A stretch of 64,000 nucleotides of DNA, taken from Pelobium manganitolerans (GTDB taxonomy: Bacteria > Bacteroidota > Bacteroidia > Sphingobacteriales > Sphingobacteriaceae). Every line of letters begins with the position of its first letter. Within the stretch, counting starts at the first letter, position 1. The stretch covers positions 62,001 to 126,000 of the forward strand of contig NZ_MBTA01000025.1 of assembly GCF_003609575.1 (NCBI RefSeq). The letters are read 5' to 3'. Below the pieces are notes generated by a model. It was not told the DNA's origin, did not search any database, and saw only the letters and a program-made list of their open reading frames with translations. Positions 34,693-43,161 of the stretch are shown here, in pieces. Both the position numbers and the translations under genes were made by a program.

Positions 34693-35442
34693 TTAAGGCA
34701 TACTGTATGTCACCAGATCATATGCATACGTGCTGCAATCGGCAGCGTATTCCACACTGCCGCTCACAATAGCACCGCCTATATCACTTGTTACCGCAGC
34801 AATCCATTTCACAATGTTCTTAAACTTAAAAGCTGCCACTGGAACCGGAGGAGGGAGCGTGTTTATCCAATAGTAAATGGAGTAACGTGCCACCGATGCG
34901 GTTTTAAGTGCAATGCCGCGGCCTTCAGGAGTAAGCAGATCATTCTGCATTATCCTGCGCTCATAATCTATAATAGCGGATTTAATGACCGGATAAGGAC
35001 TATCGTTATCTGACAGTCGCTTTATCAATTGCACCAGCGAATCCAGGGTAGCTTTTACTGGTTCCTCATAAGGACAATTCGCAATAAGCTTTTCAATGCT
35101 TTCATTGCTTTGCCGTACTGTCTGCTCCACTGTAATAAACAGGGATGCAGGTGGTTCAGGACGTTGGTTCTCCCTGCAAAATCGGAGGACACGTTGTGTT
35201 GATGCTTCCACATCCGGCGCATTGTTAGGTTGTTTGTATTCCTGCACATACGCAACGATCTCGTTATGCCAATAACCTATGCTGTCATAGGCGTTGTTGG
35301 GATTATCTGGCATAATTGCGCCTGAACCTGATCGCAGAAGCATCGCTTTATTTTCTTCTTCGGTTACTGTCGCATTATTATCCTTTTTACATGCTGAAAT
35401 ACCGATGATGAATACTAACAGCACTATTATTTGACTTTTCAT
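34693..35442 (-). CDS. Lipoprotein of unknown function inside the ICE accessory block
   Basis: About 249 residues from the ATG at 35442, chosen because it starts a lipoprotein signal peptide (MKSQIIVLLVFIIGISACKK, lipobox ISAC); the longer reading frame from 35481 adds a basic tail. After the signal the protein has a low-complexity polar stretch, a helical middle (RQSNESIEKLIANC, LDSLVQLIKRLSDND), and a C terminus with a small-residue pattern SDIGGAIVSGSVEYAADC that could insert in a membrane. It lies between two paralogous accessory genes. A surface lipoprotein in a conjugation operon could be an entry-exclusion factor; a secreted toxin-like protein is another option. Neither is proven. Confidence 0.55.
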   Translation of the reverse strand: MKSQIIVLLVFIIGISACKKDNNATVTEEENKAMLLRSGSGAIMPDNPNNAYDSIGYWHNEIVAYVQEYKQPNNAPDVEASTQRVLRFCRENQRPEPPASLFITVEQTVRQSNESIEKLIANCPYEEPVKATLDSLVQLIKRLSDNDSPYPVIKSAIIDYERRIMQNDLLTPEGRGIALKTASVARYSIYYWINTLPPPVPVAAFKFKNIVKWIAAVTSDIGGAIVSGSVEYAADCSTYAYDLVTYSMP

Positions 35443-35527
35443 TTGACTTTGCTTTTTTGTTATAAATAGTTTCCCTTTCACACATCCAACATCACGGCTA
35501 ATTATGATAAGCTGGTCTGTTTAATCT

Positions 35528-36685
35528 TTAGCTAATGCTTTGCCTTTTCTTCCTTTTGTTAGATGCCTTCGGCATCTCAGGGCCATCATCTTCAGCAGGT
35601 GTCTGCTTTTCCTTTTTACCATCCTGTTTAACTGACTGGCCTTCACCTTCAGATTGTTGTTCTTTTTTTGATTGCCGGTTATCCACCCTTTGCATACTGC
35701 TATCATAAATGTTGATTGTCTTGAATTGAGGGTTTGCTTCGATGTATTGCTTATGGTCTGCACCGTTGATCTGAAACGTTGCAGATTGCAGATTGCCCTT
35801 TTTGAGAGAATCCATCAGGTTAGCCTTGTATTCTTCATTACTCAGTTCCCTGATAGGATGCTTAGACAAGACAGCCTCCAGATCATAGCCATAGTTCTGA
35901 TGGTAATGCTTCAGCTTGAAATTTCCGTTATTGTCACTTTGTTTAAAGTCCATCTGTACCCAGGCATTGTACACTTGTCCTTCCTTGTTGGTGAGATCTT
36001 TGTTGACCGACCTGCCTTCCATCAGGTTATAGGCTTCTTTCAGGGTAATGTTGTTGCCTTTATTGATGTAGAAGGTTTGATCCATTGTTTCAGCAGTATT
36101 CTCCTTTTGTACATTCACCTGATAGGAATTAAAGAAGTACATATCGCTTTGCTTGGATTGGCTGAAATTCAATGTTGCGTTTACTGTATCGTTGCCGTAC
36201 TTGGTTTCGTAGGCTAACTTAAATTCCGGGTTCCCTTCCTGAATTTTTTGCTTCAGGTCATTTTCCAACCCTTCACCAAACCCCGTGTACTTTACTTGGT
36301 CACGCAGGTATTCAAAATTTTTCTGATTCATGACTTCTGAATTTTGATTGTTATTTAATTGTTCTCTTTCTAATCTTTCATCTCGAACAGCAACCATAAG
36401 AGAAACGTCAATGATGCCATCCCTTTCAATCATTAGCTTACTATCTTCCGCAGCTTCCTGCATTGCCCTGTACGCCGACCGTATTGACAAGAAGCTGTAA
36501 AAGTCTATGTCGGTTGACATTTCGTAACAGAACTCCCTGACATCATATTCCGTAGAGAATGTGTATAGTTCTTCTTTACTGGCAGGTAAACCATCATTGA
36601 GAAACGATACAAATTCTTCACCTTCCCAACGTTTATTTGTTAGGTATTCAAGGACTTCCTTATAATCGTCTTTCCTAATTTTCAT
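35528..36685 (-). CDS. ICE accessory protein with a repeated DUF3945-like domain
   Basis: A 385-residue cytoplasmic protein. The first 110 residues are helical and acidic (DDYKEVLEYLTNKRWEGEE). Residues about 120-330 carry the domain shared with the product of 33621-34667: EAYNLMEGR, GNFKLKHYHQNYGYDLEAVL, PIRELSNEEY and QYIEANPQFKTINIYDSS. The last 50 residues are a highly charged, Lys/Gln/Glu-rich tail ending KASNKRKKRQSIS, suited to nucleic-acid binding. It starts 3 bases after the MT-A70 stop codon, so it is translated from the same operon. Role unknown. Confidence 0.6.
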   Translation of the reverse strand: MKIRKDDYKEVLEYLTNKRWEGEEFVSFLNDGLPASKEELYTFSTEYDVREFCYEMSTDIDFYSFLSIRSAYRAMQEAAEDSKLMIERDGIIDVSLMVAVRDERLEREQLNNNQNSEVMNQKNFEYLRDQVKYTGFGEGLENDLKQKIQEGNPEFKLAYETKYGNDTVNATLNFSQSKQSDMYFFNSYQVNVQKENTAETMDQTFYINKGNNITLKEAYNLMEGRSVNKDLTNKEGQVYNAWVQMDFKQSDNNGNFKLKHYHQNYGYDLEAVLSKHPIRELSNEEYKANLMDSLKKGNLQSATFQINGADHKQYIEANPQFKTINIYDSSMQRVDNRQSKKEQQSEGEGQSVKQDGKKEKQTPAEDDGPEMPKASNKRKKRQSIS

Positions 36686-36688
36686 AGT

Positions 36689-37330
36689 TCAAATTTTTAG
36701 AGGAAATAGATGCTGATTGAGATTTATGGGAATGGAATGATTGGCTTCATTACCGAATACATCCCAGCCTTCATATTCAACGTCCTGAAAAAATCCCTCT
36801 CGACTTCTCGCAAATAGTTCAAGACGTGAGCGATCACCAAATAGCCGTTCAATTCGGTTGCGTATTTCAGGTGGCTTTTGCGAGTGCTTTCCTTTAGGGC
36901 TGATCAAAACTTGCGAAACGTTTTTGCTTGTCCGTGGCAAGGCTCTGCCTTTTGTAAAAAGCAATACCACCTCGGCATTCGCCCGAGTGTAATAGCCCAT
37001 ACCGGTTGAAAGGTTTTGATTATGCTGGTTCCGCTTAACCCATACAAAAGCAACCGTTTTGTAAATAAACCCCCAAGCCTTTCCTAATGCGAATGCTTCA
37101 AGCAAGCACGGAAATGTAGCCCACATAAGCAGCACACAATCAGGGTTGCATAAAGACGCAATATCCATGCAGGCGAGATAGCCTAACGATTGTGTCGAAT
37201 AATGCGCTTCAGCCGACCGCCCTGAACCCTTTTTGCTCCATACCCTGTATTCCCAGGGAGGGTCTGCGTAAATGATGTCGTATTTCCTACTCACCTTTTC
37301 CATCTCACAACGACTTTGATTGTTAGTCAA
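36689..37330 (-). CDS. MT-A70-family DNA adenine methyltransferase
   Basis: A 213-residue orphan N6-adenine methyltransferase. The catalytic motif DPPW is at residues 23-26 (IIYADPPWEY), and the S-adenosylmethionine-binding side is represented by GKHSQKPPEIRNRIERLFGD and LELFAR. The length and order match phage and plasmid MT-A70 enzymes. No restriction endonuclease gene is adjacent. The start overlaps the TraN stop by a few bases, so it is part of the transfer operon. It may methylate element DNA to avoid host restriction or regulate ICE genes. The DNA target site is unknown. Confidence 0.87.
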   Translation of the reverse strand: MTNNQSRCEMEKVSRKYDIIYADPPWEYRVWSKKGSGRSAEAHYSTQSLGYLACMDIASLCNPDCVLLMWATFPCLLEAFALGKAWGFIYKTVAFVWVKRNQHNQNLSTGMGYYTRANAEVVLLFTKGRALPRTSKNVSQVLISPKGKHSQKPPEIRNRIERLFGDRSRLELFARSREGFFQDVEYEGWDVFGNEANHSIPINLNQHLFPLKI

Positions 37331-38165
37331 TCGGAACTGCCTTTACAATCTTCTTATTCTTCACATGCAGCTCCAAATGCCGACCGCCATTCTTCTCCAT
37401 TAATTGCACAGCGAGATATTTTTTATCAGGAATGGTAAACTTGGGCACAACAAACACAATTGTATTATCCGACTGACCTGCTACCTTGCTGGTATTATCC
37501 TGCACGAGTACAGGCAATATTTCGATCTCCTGTGTTGCTGTCCTTTTGGATTTCTTCTGGTCACGGATATAAAGCCTCAATTGATCAATATCATAATTGA
37601 TATTGGTTTGATTGGAAATATTGAAACGTAACAACATTATATCCTCATGGATAAATACTCCGTTTAGCTTAAAGCGAATGCCGAAGGTTTTATCCTTTAT
37701 GCCTCTTGTTTTCGCTTTTGATTCAGCAGCCATCGTAGCAAAATGCTCCATTTGTTCCTGATTAATGTTCTCTGAAGGAATGGAGATTGTATTTTGCCTG
37801 CCTACGCCTGTGAGAGCCAGGTTGAGCACTGACGGTTGCTTGTCATAATCAACAAGAAAAGATGTGAGCTTGCCGTCAGCTGTAATGATGCTGATATTTG
37901 TTTGCGGAAAACTGTCCTTTGCAGCCTTTATCTGCAAAATATTTTCTACACCTTTCGCTTTTTGTGCCAGTACATCTCTGCTTCCAATATCTACACTGAC
38001 GATAGCATAAGGAAAGATGATGTTGGTGGTTTTGGAGAAAGCAACTGTTACATGATATGTTTCGATTGCTTTGGTTTGCCAGGCTGTGTTTGTTTGGGCC
38101 TGAGCCTTGAGAATTGTAAATAGCAGGAAAATTCCTATTACCATTACTGCACTGAACTTTTTCAT
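37323..38165 (-). CDS. traN: Conjugative transposon protein TraN (VirB9-like)
   Basis: A 280-residue secreted protein expected in the outer-membrane core of the type IV secretion channel. The signal peptide (MKKFSAVMVIGIFLLFTILKA) is followed by the family's opening YHVTVAFSKTTNIIFPYAI and VSVDIGSRDVLAQKAKGVEN, typical of Bacteroidota TraN. The C-terminal part ends in a beta-rich region with LAVQLMEKNGGRHLEL. It follows TraM by 29 bases. Family assignment is from memory of the TraN pattern and the gene order; the VirB9 equivalence is the accepted structural analogy. Confidence 0.86.
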   Translation of the reverse strand: MKKFSAVMVIGIFLLFTILKAQAQTNTAWQTKAIETYHVTVAFSKTTNIIFPYAIVSVDIGSRDVLAQKAKGVENILQIKAAKDSFPQTNISIITADGKLTSFLVDYDKQPSVLNLALTGVGRQNTISIPSENINQEQMEHFATMAAESKAKTRGIKDKTFGIRFKLNGVFIHEDIMLLRFNISNQTNINYDIDQLRLYIRDQKKSKRTATQEIEILPVLVQDNTSKVAGQSDNTIVFVVPKFTIPDKKYLAVQLMEKNGGRHLELHVKNKKIVKAVPID

Positions 38166-38194
38166 CTTCTGGAATTTTTAAGTTATTGAAATAT

Positions 38195-39502
38195 TTAGTT
38201 GGATTGTTTTTGCTTTTCGTCACGCAGAAGCACCTGATACCCTGCCTTTACAGTTACCTTGATTAGCTTTACTTTTCGGCTGAACAGCGTTTTTGCTGCT
38301 TCAATGCCTGCACTTGCTGCCTGTGCGCCCCACGACGGATCAAGACTGGTTAGTCCGATTGTTTGCATAGAGCGGTCTGCCGACTGCTTTGCAACATCCC
38401 TTGTAATTGCTCCGGGAATATAAATGCCGTCCAGACCATCCATGTCATATACGGATAATTCAACCGGGAATAAGGAATTGCCAAAGCGTACACTGTTAAT
38501 CTTGATACTTAATCTTTCACCACGCAGCGAGGCTATTCCAAAAACAAAATTGTCTTTCGGAATGCGAACGCCATTTATGAAAACATCATTTACCAGTCTC
38601 AACTTGACAGTTGAGCCATCTACGACAGTTTGTGTTTCGTGAATAACAGCTTGTATGGCATTCTGCGAATCTTCGATAGCTGTTGCGCCAGTAAGTGAAT
38701 AGAAGCCGTTGGTTGTGTTACCGGATATATGCTCCGTATCAAGCAGCGTGATGCTATTATCTTTCTTTTTTGATGATACCGCAAACACTTGTCCTCTGTT
38801 TGCTTCAGAAGTTTGTCTTAATCGCTCCTGTACTCTTTCGGGATTTTGTACGTCTAATATCTTATCAAGCATACCATTCAATTGCTGCAACTCAGGATCT
38901 TCGCCATTCGACTGATTCATCATGTTCATCATTTGTTCCAGCCTTTCCACATCAGAAGAATTTACCGTGGTAGTATTGCGGTTTCTTGATGAAGTGGGTT
39001 GGTATGAACCATACTCGTCATTCTCTAATGATGGAGGTAGCGGCTTATTCATCTCCCGATCCAGTTCTGCCAGCTTGCGGTAGATCTTATCAGTATGGGG
39101 GTCATTGTATCCCCGGCTTCCCTGAAGGGATGTATTCAAACCTTTAGGACTGGTAGGCTGTTGAAAGGTATCTTCATCATTCGGCAGGTATTCATCGGTA
39201 TTTGTCAATCCAATATTTCGGTAATTAGGATCATTTTTTACCATCTCCTGAAATTTGATAGAATCCAGTTGGGCCTGATTGTAATAGCTCATTTTGTCCA
39301 TTGGCTTGTCGTCTTTGAGATTGGCGTCCGGCAGGTTAATATTAAATCCCTTCTTTACGGATGCCTGAGCTTCTACCTTTTCAACTTTACCACCGCCAAG
39401 TGCCCAAAAAATCATGGTCATAAAAGGCAGTGCGAGAAGTGGCAATACCAATAAGAACCTGCGCTGCCTGATCTCCTTCGGAGTTTTTACTTGCTTTTCC
39501 AT
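38195..39502 (-). CDS. traM: Conjugative transposon protein TraM (VirB10-like)
   Basis: A 435-residue inner-membrane anchored protein that links the inner membrane with the outer-membrane core. The N-terminal signature is KTPKEIRQRRFLLVLPLLALP with one transmembrane helix near residues 15-35. A disordered, Asn/Gln/Pro-rich periplasmic middle follows, then a C-terminal beta-rich domain (SVRFGNSLFPVELSVYDMDG, GLTSLDPSWGAQAASAGIEA, AGYQVLLRD) as in VirB10 family proteins. It precedes TraN by 29 bases. The order TraK, L, M, N matches CTnDOT. Confidence 0.9.
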   Translation of the reverse strand: MEKQVKTPKEIRQRRFLLVLPLLALPFMTMIFWALGGGKVEKVEAQASVKKGFNINLPDANLKDDKPMDKMSYYNQAQLDSIKFQEMVKNDPNYRNIGLTNTDEYLPNDEDTFQQPTSPKGLNTSLQGSRGYNDPHTDKIYRKLAELDREMNKPLPPSLENDEYGSYQPTSSRNRNTTTVNSSDVERLEQMMNMMNQSNGEDPELQQLNGMLDKILDVQNPERVQERLRQTSEANRGQVFAVSSKKKDNSITLLDTEHISGNTTNGFYSLTGATAIEDSQNAIQAVIHETQTVVDGSTVKLRLVNDVFINGVRIPKDNFVFGIASLRGERLSIKINSVRFGNSLFPVELSVYDMDGLDGIYIPGAITRDVAKQSADRSMQTIGLTSLDPSWGAQAASAGIEAAKTLFSRKVKLIKVTVKAGYQVLLRDEKQKQSN

Positions 39503-39504
39503 TT

Positions 39505-39987
39505 TTATTTCTGCTTTAATTGTTGATAATAATTTTCAATAAACCGCACACTGTCCATTAGTCCCGGACGATTGTGAATTATGCTTTCATAAAGAGTTTT
39601 CCCCGCAGGACTTCGTGCCAGGCTGTCCATATACACCCTAAACCTTTTGATGCGGCTGTACTCAGCCTCAGACACTTCCGCTGGTTCAACATTTGCTTCT
39701 CCCGTTTCGGTTACGTGCTTCGGCTTTTTGATGGGTGTTATGGTTATTGAATTGCTATTTTTGCTGGTAAAAGCATTTACTCCCAAATAAATGCTGTACG
39801 TGCCAGTACACAGGACGAAAAGAATAAGTAGTACAAACCATGTACGCCGTGAGAAATTCTCTGTTCGCCTCATCATCCAACTTGCCCAGCCACCCTGTAT
39901 TCGCTGACAGCCCGCTTTTACTCCTTTGGAAAGCGCATTGAGCTTTAGCTCAGCATCGTCCTTTTTTCTTTTTGGAAATAGTTTCAT
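39505..39987 (-). CDS. Membrane protein in the TraL position
   Basis: A 160-residue protein with a basic N-terminal cytoplasmic part (KRKKDDAELKLNALSKGVK), one transmembrane helix near residues 48-65 (RTWFVLLILFVLCTGTYSIYL), and a periplasmic helical tail (FRVYMDSLARSPAGKTLYESI). It is packed between TraK (11 bases upstream) and TraM (2 bases downstream), the place of TraL in CTnDOT-type operons, but sequence similarity to TraL cannot be claimed by eye. It probably contributes to the inner-membrane part of the channel. Confidence 0.65.
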   Translation of the reverse strand: MKLFPKRKKDDAELKLNALSKGVKAGCQRIQGGWASWMMRRTENFSRRTWFVLLILFVLCTGTYSIYLGVNAFTSKNSNSITITPIKKPKHVTETGEANVEPAEVSEAEYSRIKRFRVYMDSLARSPAGKTLYESIIHNRPGLMDSVRFIENYYQQLKQK

Positions 39988-39998
39988 GATCTTGATTT

Positions 39999-40622
39999 TT
40001 ATTGTCGCCTGCTTACTGTTTTTAAATCCCTGTTATCAATCGTACTCCATCGCTCGATAAGGAAGCCATGCGGATTATTGTCACTCCGTGAAACATTTCT
40101 CAAACCACCTTCTGTAACCAGACTTCTGGTTGTTATGCTTGTAGGGCGTATAATACTTTGTGTAGCGTAGCAACGGAACCTGTATGGGTATTCATTTATA
40201 TCTATTGCCACGCTATCCACGACAATGGTTTGATTGACGTTTCCTGATATAATTGCAGCATAGTATCCGTTCTCCTTTAGATCATCGTAGGCACGTTTGG
40301 CGCTTCCGTCAGCCAGGTATAGTGCTTTGGTGATATTAGCAGTAATAGCTTTATCGTCAGGGTCAAGCGTAAAGAACAGTTTATGAAATGTCTTCACATG
40401 ATCTCTTGCTTCTACAGGTATGTTGTCTTTCCGTTCCGATGCGTAGGCTTCCAGTGCCTTGCCATTTGCAAGAATGTATATTTTGCTTTGCATCTGGGAT
40501 ACAAGGCTGAAACTTTTGTACAATGCAAAACAGCAGATCAGCACACAGCCGATGATAACTACCAGGGTAAAACTTCTGATGTGCCTGAATGCCGTATCAA
40601 TATTTTTCATTTTCTTGAACAT
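39999..40622 (-). CDS. traK: Conjugative transposon protein TraK (VirB8-like)
   Basis: A 207-residue bitopic membrane protein. The N terminus KNIDTAFRHIRSFTLVVIIG with a transmembrane helix at about residues 18-38 is typical of Bacteroidota TraK, and the periplasmic NTF2-like domain contains SKIYILANGKALEA and the conserved-type DPDDKAI. A Shine-Dalgarno GGAGGA (minus strand, 40626-40631) supports the ATG at 40622. It would nucleate assembly of the secretion channel. It sits between TraJ and the TraL-position gene. Confidence 0.9.
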   Translation of the reverse strand: MFKKMKNIDTAFRHIRSFTLVVIIGCVLICCFALYKSFSLVSQMQSKIYILANGKALEAYASERKDNIPVEARDHVKTFHKLFFTLDPDDKAITANITKALYLADGSAKRAYDDLKENGYYAAIISGNVNQTIVVDSVAIDINEYPYRFRCYATQSIIRPTSITTRSLVTEGGLRNVSRSDNNPHGFLIERWSTIDNRDLKTVSRRQ

Positions 40623-40640
40623 ATTTCCTCCTTTGAATTA

Positions 40641-41849
40641 TTATGAATTGCCTTTTAGCTTGTCATCCATATAGCCAGATTTGCCACTACCGCCTTCACC
40701 GAAATAAGGATTGGAAGTACCGCTACTTGCCATGCTTTGCGTCATACGGTTTGCCGCGCTGCCCATTGCGTCCACGGCCATGCCTGCACCGGCTGATGCT
40801 GTATTCACCACCGTTCTGGAAGAACTGCCGAAAATGCTTGTGACCTTGTGGCTTAATGCGCCACCCCCACCGGCGTGAACGATATAATTAGCTACGGAGG
40901 GAACTGTAAAATATCCGACGATACCAATGATCATAAAGACCAGGTAAGCCACATCTGTTCTACTGAAGAACGTATCGCCATAATCCTGTACTTGCGATAT
41001 ATCCAGTTCCAGCATCTTCTCCTGTATCTTGCCGATAATGCTTCCGAAGATGTTTGCCACGGGCAACCATAAAAAGATATTGATATAGCGGGCTATCCAC
41101 ACCGTAAGCGTATGTTGAAAGCCGTCAAATACTGCAATTCCAAACACCAATGGCCCCAGGATAGCCAGTACGACTAACTGGAACGTCCGCAACGTATCAA
41201 TACAAAGAGATGCCGCTTCAAACAGTACTCTTAGCACTTCGCTCATCCACTCTTTTACCGAGTTGCGAAAATTGTAAGAGGCTTTGGACATAGCGAATTT
41301 GATGTCATTGCCAATGCCCTCAAAAAGACCTTCGTCTGCGGGGTCTTCATTATCGTGAGTGTATTTATACCATTTATCCCTGTCGCCGTTACCGCTTTCT
41401 CCTACATACATTTGCCATACATCGGTTTTCTTAATGGCTTCTTCCTTTTTTTGCAATAGCACAGCAATGGCTTTATCGGAATTTTCTACCATAGCAGCAG
41501 TTGCTGTTACCGTAGGTTTCATCACGCCGTTTATCAATCCTAAGACCGAGGGAAATATCATTACACAAAAGCCTATAACAAACGGACGAAACAGCGGATA
41601 AAAGTCAATAGGCTCCGCTCTTGATAAATGTCCCCAAACCCGCGATGCGATGTACCACATTGCGGCAAAGCCTGCCAAACCCTGACCTACACCGATCAAC
41701 TGGTCACACAGGGGCATCATCTCATCGTACAGTTGCTCCAGAACACCATGCAGACCATTCATTTCATCGGCTATTCCCTGTGCACGGCTTATAAAAGGCA
41801 GTATCAATCCCATCACCGCCAGCCAGGCGGCCTTTCCACACTTTGCCAT
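40641..41849 (-). CDS. traJ: Conjugative transposon protein TraJ (VirB6-like polytopic membrane protein)
   Basis: A 402-residue protein with a signal-like N terminus, several long hydrophobic helices (FVIGFCVMIFPSVLGLING, LVVLAILGPLVFGIAVFDGF, YLVFMIIGIVGYFTVPSVANYIV) and a Gly/Ser/Ala-rich C-terminal cytoplasmic tail, the usual TraJ layout. It should form the inner-membrane pore of the conjugation channel. Its order after the VirB5-like genes and before TraK follows the CTnDOT arrangement. Confidence 0.9.
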   Translation of the reverse strand: MAKCGKAAWLAVMGLILPFISRAQGIADEMNGLHGVLEQLYDEMMPLCDQLIGVGQGLAGFAAMWYIASRVWGHLSRAEPIDFYPLFRPFVIGFCVMIFPSVLGLINGVMKPTVTATAAMVENSDKAIAVLLQKKEEAIKKTDVWQMYVGESGNGDRDKWYKYTHDNEDPADEGLFEGIGNDIKFAMSKASYNFRNSVKEWMSEVLRVLFEAASLCIDTLRTFQLVVLAILGPLVFGIAVFDGFQHTLTVWIARYINIFLWLPVANIFGSIIGKIQEKMLELDISQVQDYGDTFFSRTDVAYLVFMIIGIVGYFTVPSVANYIVHAGGGGALSHKVTSIFGSSSRTVVNTASAGAGMAVDAMGSAANRMTQSMASSGTSNPYFGEGGSGKSGYMDDKLKGNS

Positions 41850-41859
41850 ATCTGTTTTT

Positions 41860-42498
41860 TTAATTGTTTAACCCATAGATTTTACGAATGGTCTGTGCAT
41901 CATTTCGCTCCTTCGCCCGTTGCACTGCCAGTATTGTAGTATTGTTATTGAAGTGTCGTAGAAACATTAGCTTATCCTGCATATCAGCATAGATCCTGTC
42001 AATGGCTTGCAGCCGCTCATCATCACTCATGCGGGCTTTACCTGCCGTGATGACCGTGAGCAGTTCATCCAGGTTACGCAGGCTCTCCTTAAACAAATTG
42101 TCATAAACCCGGCCCAAATACGCCAGCTCATCGGGATTGAAATTATTATCCCTCCTGAACCGATCATACGCGTTACGGTATTCCTTTACTAAGGTGATCT
42201 GGTAGTTGGTGATATCTGCTACACGTCTGTAACTACGCACAGTAGGACTTACACCCATTAAACCGTCAAGAAAAGCCTTGTGCAAGCTGAAGTTTCCTTC
42301 GGAAATATTCTTTATGGTATTGTAGCCACCTTCCAAAATCTGGTAGCCTTTCTTCATGTCGCTCAGGATCTGCTTGAATTGAGCCAGTTTCTCTACATTA
42401 AGCAGTAGCTGTGCTATTTCATCAGCTTGTGCTGATGCACGGAAAGCAGGAAACAGACCCACAAAAGACAGCGATATAATTATAATTAGCTTTTTCAT
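41860..42498 (-). CDS. Secreted VirB5-like conjugal transfer protein, third of three paralogues
   Basis: A 212-residue protein with a clear signal peptide (MKKLIIIISLSFVGLFPAFRASAQ). The mature part is helical and follows the same pattern as the two genes upstream: a YNTIKNISEGNFSLHKAFLDGL segment, RRVADITNYQITLVKEYRNAYDRF, FNPDELAYLGRVYDNL and DERLQAIDRIYADMQDKLMFLRHFNNNT. It may form a periplasmic or surface tip of the transfer apparatus, as VirB5 does. In databases some relatives carry a tellurite-resistance TerB name, which the sequence does not support. It ends 10 bases before TraJ. Confidence 0.75.
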   Translation of the reverse strand: MKKLIIIISLSFVGLFPAFRASAQADEIAQLLLNVEKLAQFKQILSDMKKGYQILEGGYNTIKNISEGNFSLHKAFLDGLMGVSPTVRSYRRVADITNYQITLVKEYRNAYDRFRRDNNFNPDELAYLGRVYDNLFKESLRNLDELLTVITAGKARMSDDERLQAIDRIYADMQDKLMFLRHFNNNTTILAVQRAKERNDAQTIRKIYGLNN

Positions 42499-42500
42499 CG

Positions 42501-43151
42501 TTATTCGTTTTTAGTGCCATGCAGTACACGGCTGGTTTGTATATCTGTTTTCTCCTTTATTCTTGACGTTGCAAGCGATGTTGCATCATTAGAGAAGCTC
42601 TGCGAGAATGTGAACTTGTCCTGCATATCCATGTATAGCAGATCAATCCTCCCCATGCGCTCATCATCTTTCATTTCCATTTTTCCATCGGTCGTAATAG
42701 TTATCAGTTCATCCAGTGTTTTCGCACAATCGTCAAGCAACCTGTTGAAGACCCTGCTGATGTATGCCAATTCATCATTTGAAAAGGCATCGCTGCTGTT
42801 AAGTCTCCGGTATGTCTGGTTGTAGTTTTTTACAATTTTGATCTGCAATGCTATTATATCCGCCACCTTTGCATACCGCTTGATCTCTGGGTTGACAGAT
42901 TTTAGTGAGTTGAAATAATCGGTATGCAGGTTAAATTCGCCTCTGGTGAAACCTCCAATAGTTGTTAGGCCCTCTTTGGCGATATTGTATCCTTTTTTTG
43001 CATACCCGATATATACCTGAAGTGCCGCTATTTGCTGAAGCAGGTATTTCTTCTGTGTCTTTTTTTGCTGGAACCATTCTGCAAAAGTTTGTGCTTGCAG
43101 AGTGCTCCCTGCCGACACGAACAGTAATAGAAATAAGGTTATCTTTTTCAT
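42501..43151 (-). CDS. Secreted VirB5-like conjugal transfer protein, second of three paralogues
   Basis: About 216 residues from the ATG at 43151, chosen because it starts a signal peptide (MKKITLFLLLFVSAGSTLQAQ); an in-frame ATG at 43175 overlaps the previous gene. The mature part matches its neighbours: GLTTIGGFTRGEFNLHTDYFNSL, KVADIIALQIKIVKNYNQTYRRL, FSNDELAYISRVFNRL and DERMGRIDLLYMDMQDKFTFSQSFSND. The tail (TDIQTSRVLHGTKNE) parallels the AQTIRKIYGLNN tail of the third copy. It sits 2 bases before the next copy. Confidence 0.75.
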   Translation of the reverse strand: MKKITLFLLLFVSAGSTLQAQTFAEWFQQKKTQKKYLLQQIAALQVYIGYAKKGYNIAKEGLTTIGGFTRGEFNLHTDYFNSLKSVNPEIKRYAKVADIIALQIKIVKNYNQTYRRLNSSDAFSNDELAYISRVFNRLLDDCAKTLDELITITTDGKMEMKDDERMGRIDLLYMDMQDKFTFSQSFSNDATSLATSRIKEKTDIQTSRVLHGTKNE

Positions 43152-43161
43152 ACGTGTTGGT

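Noticed and set aside
41860-42498. Tellurite-resistance (TerB) protein
   Set aside because: It is a paralogue of the two secreted transfer proteins upstream, with a signal peptide and the same motifs; a TerB call has no support here.
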